Assembly (NCBI GenBank): GCA_034190875.2
Contig: CM067356.1
Location: forward strand, 32,668,462-32,732,461
Direction: 5' to 3'
DNA: 64,000 nt
DNA from: Urechis unicinctus
Taxonomy: Eukaryota; Annelida; Polychaeta; Xenopneusta; Urechidae
The notes beneath the pieces are model-generated. The model was not told where the DNA came from. It searched no databases and worked only from the letters and a program-made list of their open reading frames with translations. The first letter of the stretch is position 1. Each line of letters starts with the position of its first letter. Made by a program: the position numbers and the translations under genes. Positions 24,547-35,846 of the stretch are shown here, one piece after another.

Positions 24547-25607
24547 CAGATAAATTGAGACTTACTCAACTTGCTTCACTTCTGTGTGGAAACACTTATT
24601 TCATATGAACAATACACATCAAAATGGCAAAATAAATACATCTGTAATATTTTCTGCTGTTGTTGTTAATAGAAATTTTGATTGATAATTATGTATTCCA
24701 GATGTTTTTCCTGAAGTTTTGTGCAATCAGGCAGGGTGTATAGGTTATATTTGTAAGTAAGTATGCTGGCATGTTTGATCCATTGCAGGGGATAGGTGGC
24801 CTTAATGCCTGGTGTTGATGAAATCTGAAAATATTTTGAGAAACTACTACATGGTATTACAGCATAAGGTAGAAAGCTTTTATTGGGTCTTGTTGGATTG
24901 GTAAAATCAAAATATCAGATGAATACATGATAAAACATTCTTGCTTGAAGTATAACTTCTGCTGGATCACAGTAATGATATCATCGTCTGACACCTTAGA
25001 GAGATACAATATATAAATACCTTGTACATTTTGTACAAATAGCCAAACAGGTAATATTGATTGATTTACCCAAGGTATATGTGAGTAATGTTATGATATG
25101 TGCACACAGCTGTATAGATAGACCATATATCCATATAAACAATAAAACTATGTCTGCTTAAAAGGAGGTACAACAACCTGGATAAATTAATATTAAAACA
25201 ACCAGGATGATTGTCACAAACAAGGAAAACATCCTGTCCAAAAATGGTAATACTGGATAAGTATTAATTAGAATCACAAAAGAGCATTCACAGTAAGATT
25301 TGGGCAAGAGAGTGGCATCACATGCAATGCTGATCTGGTTACATCTACCTCCCACACTAACACACAACTTTCATTGGGTTATATACCCTCAGATGTGTAA
25401 TTGTCGGTAGGGACCATAAGATAACGTTTCCATCACAGAACAATATCACAACAAATCACAAAATAAATAATATACAAGTTTGAAATACCTCCAATGAACC
25501 AAGTTGTCATCCCATCTTTTTGTTCTCAATACTTCATGATTTTGAGTTGACCGACCAACAGCCACTTTGATTTGGACAGCTCAATTTCATGATTACCTGA
25601 CTTAAGA
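24547..25607. other. Convergent RFC5/CPM 3' intergenic region
   Basis: RFC5 (plus) and the carboxypeptidase gene (minus) end tail to tail. The RFC5 poly(A) signal is at 24631-24636. The remainder is AT-rich with no recognisable exon or repeat. Confidence 0.6.
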
Positions 25608-28327
25608 TTAACGAACAGCTTTGGCTATCAGAGGAAGGGAGCTCAACCAATAGCTGAATGGTATGCTTATGGATGCCGAGTTAGTATTAGCCTCTGGGAG
25701 TTGAATCTCCAGGACGGTGGCAGCACCATCGGTTACATCAAATTCCTGGGTGTAAGTTTGGTAGCCTGATGCCCTCACCTGAGCAAAACAAAATTCAGTT
25801 TTAGTTAATAACGCAATCCATGTCACACAATAAGACAAGGCAATTCTGATATTTTTAGCAATCGAAAGTATTAAATATATCGGTAACATTGAGCTTAACC
25901 TACACTCAATGAGTAGTGCCCTGGAAGTAATATTTTCCAGAATTCTCCTAATCCTGTTGTCGAGTACTTGTATTTTCTGTCATCGACAGTGACAACAGCT
26001 CCCTCTATAGGATGGCCAGACAAGTTCTTAACCACTCCTTTCACACCTGATATAAGTACATGTACATGACACAAAGAGCTCACTTTTTTGGATTGTTGTT
26101 TCTAAAATGGACAGGATCATTGTAATGAGCACAATATCATAGCATGAGATATACCATTGTCATGTTTCCTCAAAGGATAGGCTGTTACCAAGGAGCTTAT
26201 AGCTATGCTAAGAGAGCTCACTCTGCCCTGCTAAGAGGGCTCACTCTGCCCTGCTACGAGAGCTCACTCTGCCCTGCTAAGAGGGCTCACTCTGCCCTGC
26301 TAAGAGGGCTCACTCTGCCCAGCCGCACAGCGAGTATGACAATGAGTGACACACATGGCTGTCAACAGGTTGTAAAGTTATGCCTCCTCTTGTCACAGAC
26401 GACTTTACCAATACATTTTGTTCTGAGTTTGCCAGGGTGATTGTACTCACTGGCTTATATAACGTTGAAAGATAACGTTTAAGAAGCACAGTAATTAACT
26501 TTCAAGTCACTCCTGGCTACTTCCCCTAACGACAGCTTCCTGCGAGCTGCTGGCAATTAATTGGGCAGAGGAGATGACATCTCGAGTTACACAGAATCTC
26601 ACACTCATTAAAATTAATTAATTATGATGTTCAAGGGCTTGATAAATATGCTTTCAATATCTCAAAGGGATGACAACATAGTAAATGTGACAAGAGATCA
26701 GGATTGGCTGATACTTGACACTGAGCTGAGCACTACGTCCCCTTTTCCCATGTGGTATCGCAACATACAAAGGACATCCCGTCATAGTATCAATGTAAAT
26801 GTGACGCTACCATGAAATCAACTAAACCACTTTGTTGATCATATGAGGGTTGGTATCTGTTAATCAGAAATTCCATGTTGTGTAAAGGCACCTACAACAA
26901 AACACCACACTTTTCGTGGGTGTTCACATATTTTGTCGAGCGGAGGCGCAAGTGATACCTTTTAGCATAGCTTCAGATTTAGATCATTCATAAACATTTT
27001 CTTTTCAATGGAAATGTTCTATTACTGTTATCTAGTTACAGTTATCTTACATATGTGACAGAAATGGTTTTTATTCTAATTTCACATTGTCAAGTAAAAA
27101 AATGTATAACTAAATGTGTCAATTAATTGTAATATACTCCACCTTTGAAGCCCTCTAAAAGCAGGTTAATGAGTGCATCTTTGTTCTCTATCCAGAACTC
27201 CTCTAAATTGCCAGAAGGTGGGTATTTGCAGCAGGAGACTTCCAGAGTCAGAGCCAAGCAGTCATGGTTTATATACATGTAATCCTGCATTCCTCCTGTA
27301 CACATCAATAGACCTCAAAGTGTTCACCATGTAATGGTTTGTGATACTTCAAATGTAAAACAGATTAAATGACCGAGAAACAAGAGCAATTTTATCAAGT
27401 TGCAGTGACTGATGGGAAGGTATGCATTAATGACGGTAACACCGACCATAGAGGGGATACCAGTGAGCTCCGTTAGTGACACCATCAGTGAAGACTTCTG
27501 AGTAGCCCGGGCAGCTTGGAGCATCAAACATGGTGGCATGGCTGTAGGAGTACACCTTGGCCAGGTGCTTGTACAGGTCATCGTCCTCTGTGACCTCGTA
27601 TGACGGGTCTGTGAGTAAACATGATCACTTCAGGATGGTTTAGGCTTGACTATGTGTTTATGTTTCTCTCTAGTCAATAAAAATACTGCAATAAGGTTTT
27701 ATACCATAGTGATTGTGATTGATTGCCCCCCTCCCCCCAATGTCAATTAACTCCTAATTATGATGCAGACAGCATAGCATAGCTTGAACATTGACAATAA
27801 TGTTCAATAGTTACTACTGGGCTTATATTATAGCATCACTTCAACATTGCACTGATCACCAAATGGGGACTGGTTGGTATACACACCCGGTAAAAGCTTT
27901 GTCCATTAATTAAACATCACATGGTAATAGTTGGTGCATATCGGAGCACAAATATCTAACAAAATATCAAAAGGTTTATTATGACATTAATATTTACTTT
28001 AATTCAATGATAATTAATTTATATGTTTGTAGGGCTGCAGCTGTATGGGTGACTGGCTTACTTGGAGCTCTATTGAGATGACCATCATAGGGGTAGCTGG
28101 CAACCAGTGCACCACCATGGAGGTTAGCAGCCAGGATGAACGGTTCCTGTCCCATCCACTGCATGACAGCCTGTGTCTCAGGCTCTAGACTCCCAGTATC
28201 AACACTGCTTTCAGACCGATCGGGGAAATTTCTGTTCAAATCCTGTCCATTGCTGTTGGTTCTTGAAAAACGGAAAATGTCAAAGATCACTTTCAGATAT
28301 TTATTTAAGAGTTATTGGGATACTGTG

Positions 28328-28417
<90 letters not shown>

Positions 28418-29109
28418 TATGTTGTAAAAGTTTATCACCTGCCATATATTCCATTACATTTATATGATGATTTAAGTGCCAACTCTGCGCCATCCGGGTT
28501 TAATGTCACCATAATGTGGACCCGAGCGTCATTCAGCAAAGAGGCAATAGTGGAATTGGACTCGTAATTAGAAGCAAGGTGATAGATCAGCTGAATCAGC
28601 AATTCACGTCCCACTAACTGAATATCATAAAAATAAACCCATGAATTGAGTGCAGAGTCATAATTGAAGCAAACTTCAAAATATCTGGTGAAATCCATAA
28701 AAAATGACCTCATTTCCATGCATGTTGCCTATATATTGAAGCTCTGGCTGCAGCAAAGAGTGTTGGCTAGAGGAGTTACCCAGTGTCAGAACCCACAAGT
28801 CACGACCTGAAGAAATGCGAGCGAGAAAGAGAGCATAATTTAATCGAATTGGTAATTGAGAACTTTTCAGAAAAATTAAGAATGGCAGTAGTTCACAAAA
28901 GGATACTTGGCTGAAAACTTACCTTGCTCTGATTTACCGATGGAGTATTTATGGGTGATATTGGGAAACTCTGTCATGATGTCATCCAGAAACTGGGTTA
29001 AGTTGGCATGCTCATGGTAGTCATGAGGAGGAGGTGACAGGGCTGCTGAGAGTAACCATGGTAACACAGCTACCATGGTAAGAGACAGAGGCCACTGTGT
29101 GACCTTCAT
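25608..29109 (-). CDS. CPM: Carboxypeptidase M-like metallocarboxypeptidase, 8 exons
   Basis: An M14 (N/E subfamily) zinc carboxypeptidase expected to trim C-terminal Arg/Lys from peptides at the cell surface. Exons: 29109-28923, 28806-28709, 28617-28439, 28261-28062, 27608-27447, 27295-27143, 26046-25904, 25778-25608. Phases close to give 430 aa; human CPM is 443. Seen: a signal peptide (Met 1 to about 23); zinc ligands H92 and E95 in [13 protein letters not shown] (162-169); the third ligand H203 in NLHGG; WYPLYGGMQDY; catalytic E294 in [10 protein letters not shown]; then a transthyretin-like domain starting at GVKGVV. The C terminus has a short hydrophobic stretch ([15 protein letters not shown]) that could be a GPI-anchor signal, as in vertebrate CPM, but it is weak and ends in charged residues. 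CPN or CPE would be alternatives; the two-domain length and lack of further repeats favour CPM. All catalytic residues are intact. Confidence 0.9.
26207..26321. repeat. 23-bp minisatellite, five units, CPM intron 6
   Basis: Five tandem near-identical units of GCTAAGAGGGCTCACTCTGC plus CCT. Variation is limited to a few positions (AGAGAGC against AGAGGGC, CTAC against CTAA), so the expansion looks recent. Confidence 0.95.
28328..28420. repeat. (TA)n microsatellite, CPM intron 3
   Basis: About 93 nt of uninterrupted TA with one phase slip near 28410, lying only 20 nt from the exon 3 donor. Length is likely to vary between individuals and may be misassembled. Confidence 0.97.
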
Positions 29110-30670
29110 GGTTATTTACCTGTAATGCATAAAGGTTTCCGTCGTAAGATTTATTTTAAATATTCATTAATTTATTGATTAATGATTAACAAAATAGAAC
29201 CATTTACCAAATGAACAACCAAACAATTAGGCAAGGCACTCGCCCCGGGTGTTTTGATGATCTGAATCCACCTTCTACAGCACGGATATGAGAGATCGAA
29301 AGTAGTAATCAGCACGGACGCTGACAGAGGCGAAGTTACTTAGCTTACCAAACAATGTGAATCTAATTTGGTCGTGCAACAACGCCAATGAAAAGTCCTT
29401 TATCCATTACATACAAATTTATGAAGAAACTAGGCTGTAACTGGATTTGAAACATTATATGTTGGCAGTCCAGAGGACATGCCTTCTGAATCACAGAACG
29501 CTAATGCTACGGCTACTACGCATCGGTATTCCGTTAAAACAAAGAGCCTAAAGGAACGCTAAGAGGTCTTTCTATCAACAAAATACTTGAACACGCCATT
29601 TGTGTGCAGCAAGCTGCTTGACATAACGCATAGAAATCACACAGAAATGTGGTTTGTAGATTTGATGGTACTGGTAGCGCGAGCTGATGGTCGATATGCT
29701 GGAAATGTCCCTTAGCATTTGTCTAGGTCCCCATTCCTCGTTCCCTTAAGCCCCCACATACCGACTGGTACAACCCCCTCTGCCTCAAGGTTCTTGGGAC
29801 AGATAACCCAGCAAACCCAGGTTTCTGGTAGTCAAGGTCCCCTAGCCGGATGGCTGCGGGCGCTGTTTACATGTTACTGATATTCAATAGTCTCGCCTTC
29901 AGGTCTCTAGGGCGAGAAGCGTAGCGGAACCCCTGGAGTCTGGGACGCAGACTAGGTTTCTGGCACCTCGAATTAAAGAGATACTCACTCAAATGATAGC
30001 ATAATAGAAATTGGATAAAAAATTGCAGATATTACCTTTAACCCCATATCATCTCAATAGTGAAAAGAAAGCCTGGGGTCACCATGTTTATTTTTGTTTA
30101 AATTGTTTTCAAAAAGTATGTGTATCGGTCAAATCGGCCAGTTTTGGTACAGTGTTAGACAACACAAGGTCAGATTACTATAACATTTATTTTTCATGAA
30201 GACTCTCAGTGCCACTTTATAAAATCCTTAACATTTTGAATCATTATACTAATAAATCCTTAATAAATAAAAGATAATCACATATATTGCAAAAAAATAT
30301 AGAAAGTTAGTGTTCATTCTTTTCTGGATCGTCAATATGAATATCGGGATTTTGTATTTTCAGACACATATTTATGAAAAAAATCATCATAAAATGAAAA
30401 ATTGCTATAAGAATTTATTGAAAATTCACCTGTATCAACTTCATTCAATATACATCCAGAAAAAAAAATAAAAATAGGGGGTCATCATGCATTTGTGGCA
30501 GATAAACGCAGTTTTGTTTGGCACATAAAAGAAAAAATGCAAAAAAAATGTTTTTTCAATTTGATAAGAAAAGTTAACACTAGGTCAAAATTACAAATAC
30601 AAAGTATACTTTGCTTTGTTTGAGTTCCTTGAATTTGTGTTAGTCAGCAACTAATTTAAAAGAAAGTAGA
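29110..30670. other. CPM upstream region with a dispersed repeat
   Basis: The region upstream of the carboxypeptidase start. On the minus strand a TTACAG acceptor-like site lies about 10 nt before the ATG, so a separate 5' UTR exon is possible. It contains the dispersed repeat at 29831-29955. The rest (about 30.0-30.6 kb) is very AT-rich with no visible gene. Confidence 0.5.
29831..29955 (+). repeat. Dispersed repeat, copy A
   Basis: This segment (GTCAAGGTCCCCTAGCC through GGAGTCTGGGACGCAG) recurs on the opposite strand at 34858-34972, where it lies inside a larger element. Copy A has an extra stretch of about 18 nt after TCTCGCC. No ORF; family unknown. Confidence 0.8.
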
Positions 30671-31190
30671 CTAGTTCTGATTTTTTTCTATAATTTTCTT
30701 GTTGGCTGTGACCCTCATAGCACCACAGGTATTGTCACTCAGCAACCGGGCTAGTCTTCCTGTCCCACTCTTATTATATGTCACTTGTTGTGATTGTTTT
30801 TTATTAAAATTACCTAGCACTGCTTTAGTGTTTATGTCATACACTGGCATCCTTTTTTTCAACTTGTCTGGAGGTATGTGACTCTTTCCCGTGGTTATTG
30901 AATTCATTATTCCAGTCACATTCAATGTACAGAATACTAGCGTATCCAACACGCTGTTCTTTTGTAATGTTGTGCAGATATAGCGGATTATAACAGTTCT
31001 TGCACGATTTCAACTGATTAGCAAGATGACCAAGTTCAACAATTCTCCTGCCGATACCCCACCCACTTTCCGCCGATACGTTTGATTCGATTTGTGGCTC
31101 ATGTTCGCTCTCCGTCAAATTCCCCGCTGAATTGCTGGCGAAGATATGATTGAATGTGACAATCCATGCTGTAAATACAAGTGGTTTCAT
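30671..31190 (-). pseudogene. Fragment of a Mutator-like transposase domain protein, frameshifted
   Basis: Two overlapping minus-strand frames (31190-30837 and 30952-30671) together give GRRIVELGHLANQLKSCKNC, then LYLHN, then YASILYIECDW, then, after a frame change near 30900, TGKSH and VYDINTKAVLG. This order matches the N-terminal part of a Mutator-like transposase domain often found in invertebrate genomes, as I recall it. The catalytic part is missing, and the frame break shows that it is a relic. A predicted Met start with a hydrophobic stretch upstream looks fortuitous. Confidence 0.6.
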
Positions 31191-31894
31191 TTCTCATGCA
31201 TCGGCATCAAAAGAGTATCGAAGGGTGCCTGGTATTGCAAGTCTGCAAGAAATACATCTTGAGCCAACCTTTCTGTATATAAGATGTTCCTTTTATAGAC
31301 TTATGTTGATGTCTTTGACTGTTATATGGTGGATGAGTTGGGCGAATAAAATTTATTCTCAAATTCTATCCTCTTCTTAAATTAATTTGTGCCACCATGA
31401 AATTTACAATGTGATGTGACTAACAGCAATCAAATGCAAATTCTGGATGAAGTGAAATGTGAAATATCACAATAGATAGTCTTTAAGTGTGGCATGGACA
31501 ATAAGAAACCACCAGAACATTTCATAAATGCTTTATTACGATTGTGTATTGAAAACAAAACTGCAAAATGAAAAAGCGTACAGGTAATACCACTTCATAA
31601 TATGTAATTTGAACTATTTCAGTCAATCAAACACTGTCTCGTACAATAATGCTACCCCCAGCATTTAACAAACAACAAGCCACAGTGACCATCTTGTCCA
31701 CACTAGAGAGCTCATTGTCTTTGGCTTCAGCCTTCAGAGAGTTCACTGACCGGATAGGTAGGGTCCCCTTCAGCAGTTGATATCTGTTTTTTTACACACC
31801 CAATGACTCTCTAAATGTGAATATTTCGATCAAAGTGGACAGTCCCAATCCACACTGATATGCAATATGCTGAAAATGCATATCAAGTCTAAGT

Positions 31895-32296
31895 TTAATC
31901 AGTGAAGAAGAGCTGGTCTTGAAGAGAGATACCATCTTTTCTGGTGACTGAATCATCATGATTCACTACAATCTCACTCAGTACCTAAAGACAGAGCACA
32001 TGGTAAAATATATACATACATCATTGTAGAAGTAGAAATGTTTATACATGTGTGATTGTGTGCAAAAACATTCATTATTATAATAGGCAGATTTAGTACA
32101 AAGATTCATTATCATTATTAAGAATCATTATAATTATTGAGTAAGCAGGCAAATTAATACTGACAAAATCAATTACTTTTATCCAAAAGTATTCACCTGT
32201 CTTTTGTTGGATGAATGCTCAATGACTCCTTGTAAAGAACGTTTCTTGGCGTTCTTGTAACGATTCATGCGGTCATGTTGCTTGTTGCCATCTTGT
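31895..32296 (-). CDS. Two 3' exons of an unidentified gene
   Basis: Exon 32296-32197 (acceptor TTTACACACAG, donor GTGAAT) joins in phase 0 to 31984-31895 (acceptor CTGTCTTTAG), which ends in TAA. The joined frame is basic then acidic: NKQHDRMNRYKNAKKRSLQG, then IEHSSNKRQ, then VLSEIVVNHDD, ending QLFFTD. Entry is in phase 2, so at least one upstream exon is missing. The nearby THAP exon ends in a different phase and does not join directly. I do not recognise the family. It could be a small nuclear protein C terminus, or chance. Confidence 0.4.
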
Positions 32297-32622
32297 CTGT
32301 GTGTAAATATAGAGGGTATCCTGTCTGGTTAAAGTGGGTCCTTGTTAACCACCCCTAGAGGAACGAATTATAATGACTTATTATGTTTCTAACCACAAAT
32401 GGTACAAACGATACAAGGGGAATATAGAATAGCAAAATTGAAATCACAGTTGAATGGAAAGTCCTCATCGACATTACATACAGTAAAAACACATACAAAC
32501 ATGGCGACATGAATGAGGAAGTCGTTCAAGCAGAATTAACCGTATTTACTTATATGTCATCAAATTGGATTAAGAATAAAGTAGTGTGTAACAGAAATAC
32601 CCTACAACAGTGTAGAACCTAC

Positions 32623-32814
32623 CAGTGATGAAATGATGTCCACAAAAACCAAGTTCTTAGTTGGTCGCCAAAACGAACCGTCTTCGTTCTGTCGATTCAC
32701 AGCAATGATCCGATCAGCAATTCTCTCCGGGTCTTTCGGAAACTTAAAGAGCGACATTCTTTCTTTCATCATGTTGTGGTTAGAACAACCGAATGCACAG
32801 CAACTTTTCGGCAT
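32623..32814 (-). pseudogene. THAP zinc-finger exon with a frameshift
   Basis: The frame starts MPKSCCAFGCSNHN, the C-x(n)-C half of a THAP (C2CH) DNA-binding finger, and continues SLFKFPKDPERIADRIIAVN, then GSFWRPTKN. The second half of the finger, FCGHHFITG, is present immediately downstream but in a different frame, with the shift between about 32641 and 32662. A GTAGGT donor follows. Either a broken, transposon-related THAP copy or a sequencing error in a living gene. Confidence 0.65.
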
Positions 32815-34480
32815 GTTTTTATCGACGTTAATAACCGCAAACTAAACCGATGTTGATATCGCTGAGTGAAATTAATCCAATACACATTGATTGTTTTCAC
32901 TGCGCTGCGCGTTGCCAGGGTCGCCGGGAATTCTGGGTGGTGCGAGGTTCCCGGATAACCGAGATAGGCAATATTTGATAAAGTTTGGAGTCTAGCACGT
33001 CTGCCTTCTTTTACAAACCGTCCTTTCCACCGTCGTTTCACCTCTTTGTCGTTATATGTTCTTTCTTTCAAATTTTGTTAACAAACGGAAGTTATAAAGG
33101 GAAATCACTCCATACGTTAAAAACCGCTGCTGCACCTTGCGGAGTAGTCGTTCTTGGTGGCAAATTATCAGGTCCGCGAGGCGTCGCATGAATTGCGCGA
33201 GTATCTCTTTAAAACCGCCGTAACAGATTGGCCAATCGTAGCTCGCCTTGCAAACGAGTTTGGCTAAATATGGAGATCGCCGACTAAACCCACATTGTTG
33301 TGGATGAAAAGCGCAACACGCGACGGGAGGTAGTAATTATAATATTGTATGAACCTCCAAGGACATGTTGTGATTCTGATAAAACAACACGTGGCTGAAG
33401 GTGACCAAATATTGTATGAACCTTCCAGGACATGTTGTGATTCTGATAAAAACGCATGTGGATGGAGGAGTCTGAAGCATTATTGTAAATTATTACTTTC
33501 AAATTTATTAAATTTTAAATTAACACGGAATTTGAAAATATTTATTGAAATCAATTAATTGATAACAGTGTCACAAGAAACTCCAAGCGCTTGTTGTTTT
33601 GACAGGGCAACCAAACAAATTTCAAACAAATCATAACGCCTACAGCTCGCAATAGGCGTAACTATAATGTCTCACAGATAACTTAGGTACTCCGGTAGTC
33701 TGAAAACCCCATATTCACTGCTGGTCAGATCGAAAGAGAAAATTAATCCTGACATGATGGACTTCATTCAAAACTATATCACACAGCATCTGTAAAGAAG
33801 ACACTTATTTTGATAGCGCTGGGGGCGAACGCAAACGGGAGATACAGGTAAAAGCTAATATACTATATTATATAGTATATACCACAAACACACCTGGGCT
33901 TCAAGATTTACCATTCAAGAAAGGCGTTTTGTTCAGGTTCTAGAAATCTCGGCGTTGCGCATTTGTTGATTAAACAATTGAAAGAAATCTGGCCAGCCAA
34001 TAGCAAAGAAATGTCCATTTCAGTTAATCAGCTTAAAACGACTGAAAATGGCAATTACATTTTTCTGCAGTAAAATAATGTCAGATGATTGAGGTGCCAT
34101 AACGTAGAAACGTTCACTTGTTCTGTTAACCACAGCTTTCGTTAACTCCCCTGTTGACAGCTATAACGAGTAAACGAAGCCACGATCCTGTACGACTCAC
34201 GTCTTAGCAGAGAGTGATCGCGAAACTATATGTACGTCTGTTAACATAACATAGTGTCATAACAATTGTCAAACGATAAATTAATGTATCCGTCATCAGT
34301 GTGTATTCAGCAGTAAGCGTGTTGGTGCACTGGCACACCTGTTTATCCTGCTGACTGACAAATCACTCTACAACAACACCTGGCGCTAATTACAGCTAAT
34401 CACGTGATAACCTCGCCCAAAGTACCAACCAGGTATAAATAAAGTACGGTGGTTATAACATTCGTACCATAATCCCGGTC
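32815..34480. other. Intergenic, with a short tandem duplication
   Basis: No exon recognised. It contains a 67-bp tandem duplication (33341-33473) and otherwise unremarkable AT-rich DNA. The first about 100 nt next to the THAP start codon could be its 5' region. Confidence 0.5.
33341..33473. repeat. 67-bp tandem duplication
   Basis: AATATTGTATGAACC, then GGACATGTTGTGATTCTGAT, then an A-rich stretch and ATGTGG/CGTGGC, occurs twice with a 67-nt period. The two copies differ at about ten positions. Confidence 0.85.
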
Positions 34481-35079
34481 GGGTGGGGGGACACTTGGCC
34501 TTATCCCGGACAGGGGAGTGCCACGGGACTTCGAACGTCATAGGCAGGGTCATAGTGTCGGAAAAATCTCAACATCTGATCAGCTGATTTCTGATTACAT
34601 GCAGTAACAACTTCGCTCGCTTGCACGGTCGAACGTGTAATTCTGGGCGCGTCACACAGGGACCAATTATTGCATTTGCATTGTCAATGATCGGTGGAAA
34701 ATCCCGGGAGAAAATCTTGACATACGGAAACAAAATATATATTAAACCCGCTGTACAAATGGGAAGATAAAAACATACCCCGTCGTACAAAACGAAGCCC
34801 CCTAAAAAACCCATCGTACAGATTGCATCTGAAAAACATACCCCGCCGTATACGTATAGCCTGCGTCCCAGACTCCAGGGGTTCCGCTACGTTTGGCGAG
34901 ACTATTGAATATCAGTAACATGTAAGCAGGGCCCGCAGCCAACAGGCTAGGGGACCTTGACTAGTATAAGTACGAGGCCCAACAAAACCCGTCGTACAAG
35001 TCGAGAGGCCGAAAAAACATACCCCGTCGCGCGGCACATGCATATCACCTCTATACACTTAAGTGCCCCCCCCCCCACC
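34481..35079 (+). mobile_element. Non-autonomous TIR element with CGTACAAG subrepeats, copy 2 (interrupted)
   Basis: The left end GGGTGGGGGGACACTTGG and right end CACTTAAGTGCCCC match copies 1 and 3. Interior units CCCCGTCGTACAA, CCCATCGTACAG and CCCGTCGTACAAG are present. The copy is longer because other DNA lies inside it, including the dispersed repeat at 34858-34972 and an unrelated stretch at about 34545-34740. No ORF. Confidence 0.65.
34858..34972 (-). repeat. Dispersed repeat, copy B, inserted in TIR element copy 2
   Basis: The reverse complement of 29831-29955, from CTGCGTCCCAGACTCCAGGG to GGGGACCTTGACTAG. It splits the CGTACAAG interior of the TIR element, so it inserted later. Confidence 0.8.
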
Positions 35080-35560
35080 GGAACTATAATGAAGCTCACA
35101 TCATGTCTATATAACTTGTGTTGTCAGCAATATATTCAACAATTAATCTGATGCATCTTCTCTTCACAACACTTATCGCAGACGAGGAAAATGAAATAAT
35201 AATATGAACGACATTGAGGAAATGGGGAAATACCATGAGAAACTGTAACTTGGCCACCAATAAACAGAACTACAATCTTGTTTTTTTTTCTTCAATTATA
35301 TCGAAGGAATAAAGTGAAGCAAAACTATATTCAGAAAATCAAGGACCATGGCACTAGTGAATGGAGGAGATATATCCCGAATGAGCTCGGTCGTTCATTC
35401 GACCCGAAGATTTCACTTCGTGAAGTGAAATAATGATCCAATCCACTACAAATCAACTTGATCTTGACAACCCTGAGTCAGTTTTCTTAACATACTCCCA
35501 TACAGCCCGAAGTCTCGACCTCCGGTTATCCTTGTTGTCTTCCAACGCACCTCCTCCCCC

Positions 35561-35846
35561 CCAGGGGGGGGGGCACTTAAGTGTATAGAGGTAGTATATA
35601 TGTGCCGCGCGACGGGGTATGCTTTTTCGGCCTCTCGACTTGTACGACGGGTTTTTGGGCCTCATACTTGTACGACGGGGTATGTTTTTCAACTTCAATC
35701 TGTACGACGGGTTATACATTCGCATAATACCTTGTACGACGGGGTATGCTTTTGGCCACTTTGACCTTGTACGACGGGTACGGTTTTTCGAGGTCCCGCG
35801 GCACACCCCTATCCAGAATAAGACCAAGTGCACCCCCCCCCCCCGG
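35561..35846 (-). mobile_element. Non-autonomous TIR element with CGTACAAG subrepeats, copy 3 (inverted)
   Basis: The most complete copy, in opposite orientation to copy 2. On the plus strand it runs GGGGCACTTAAGTG, then GTGCCGCGCGACGGGG, then at least five CTTGTACGACGGG units 25-40 nt apart, and finishes CCGCGGCACACCCC, then AGTGCACCCCC. The terminal inverted repeats are about 40 nt, imperfect, with long G/C runs at the extreme ends. Confidence 0.75.

Noticed and set aside
28136..28493. ORFs ending in Tyr-Ile repeats
   Set aside because: They run from a shadow of CPM exon 4 into the (TA)n microsatellite.
34481..35846. CRISPR-like array of short repeats with spacers (CGTACAAG units every 25-45 nt)
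   Set aside because: The genome is eukaryotic, repeats are short and degenerate, spacing is irregular, and the array is bounded by terminal inverted repeats shared by three dispersed copies, so it is a mobile element interior.
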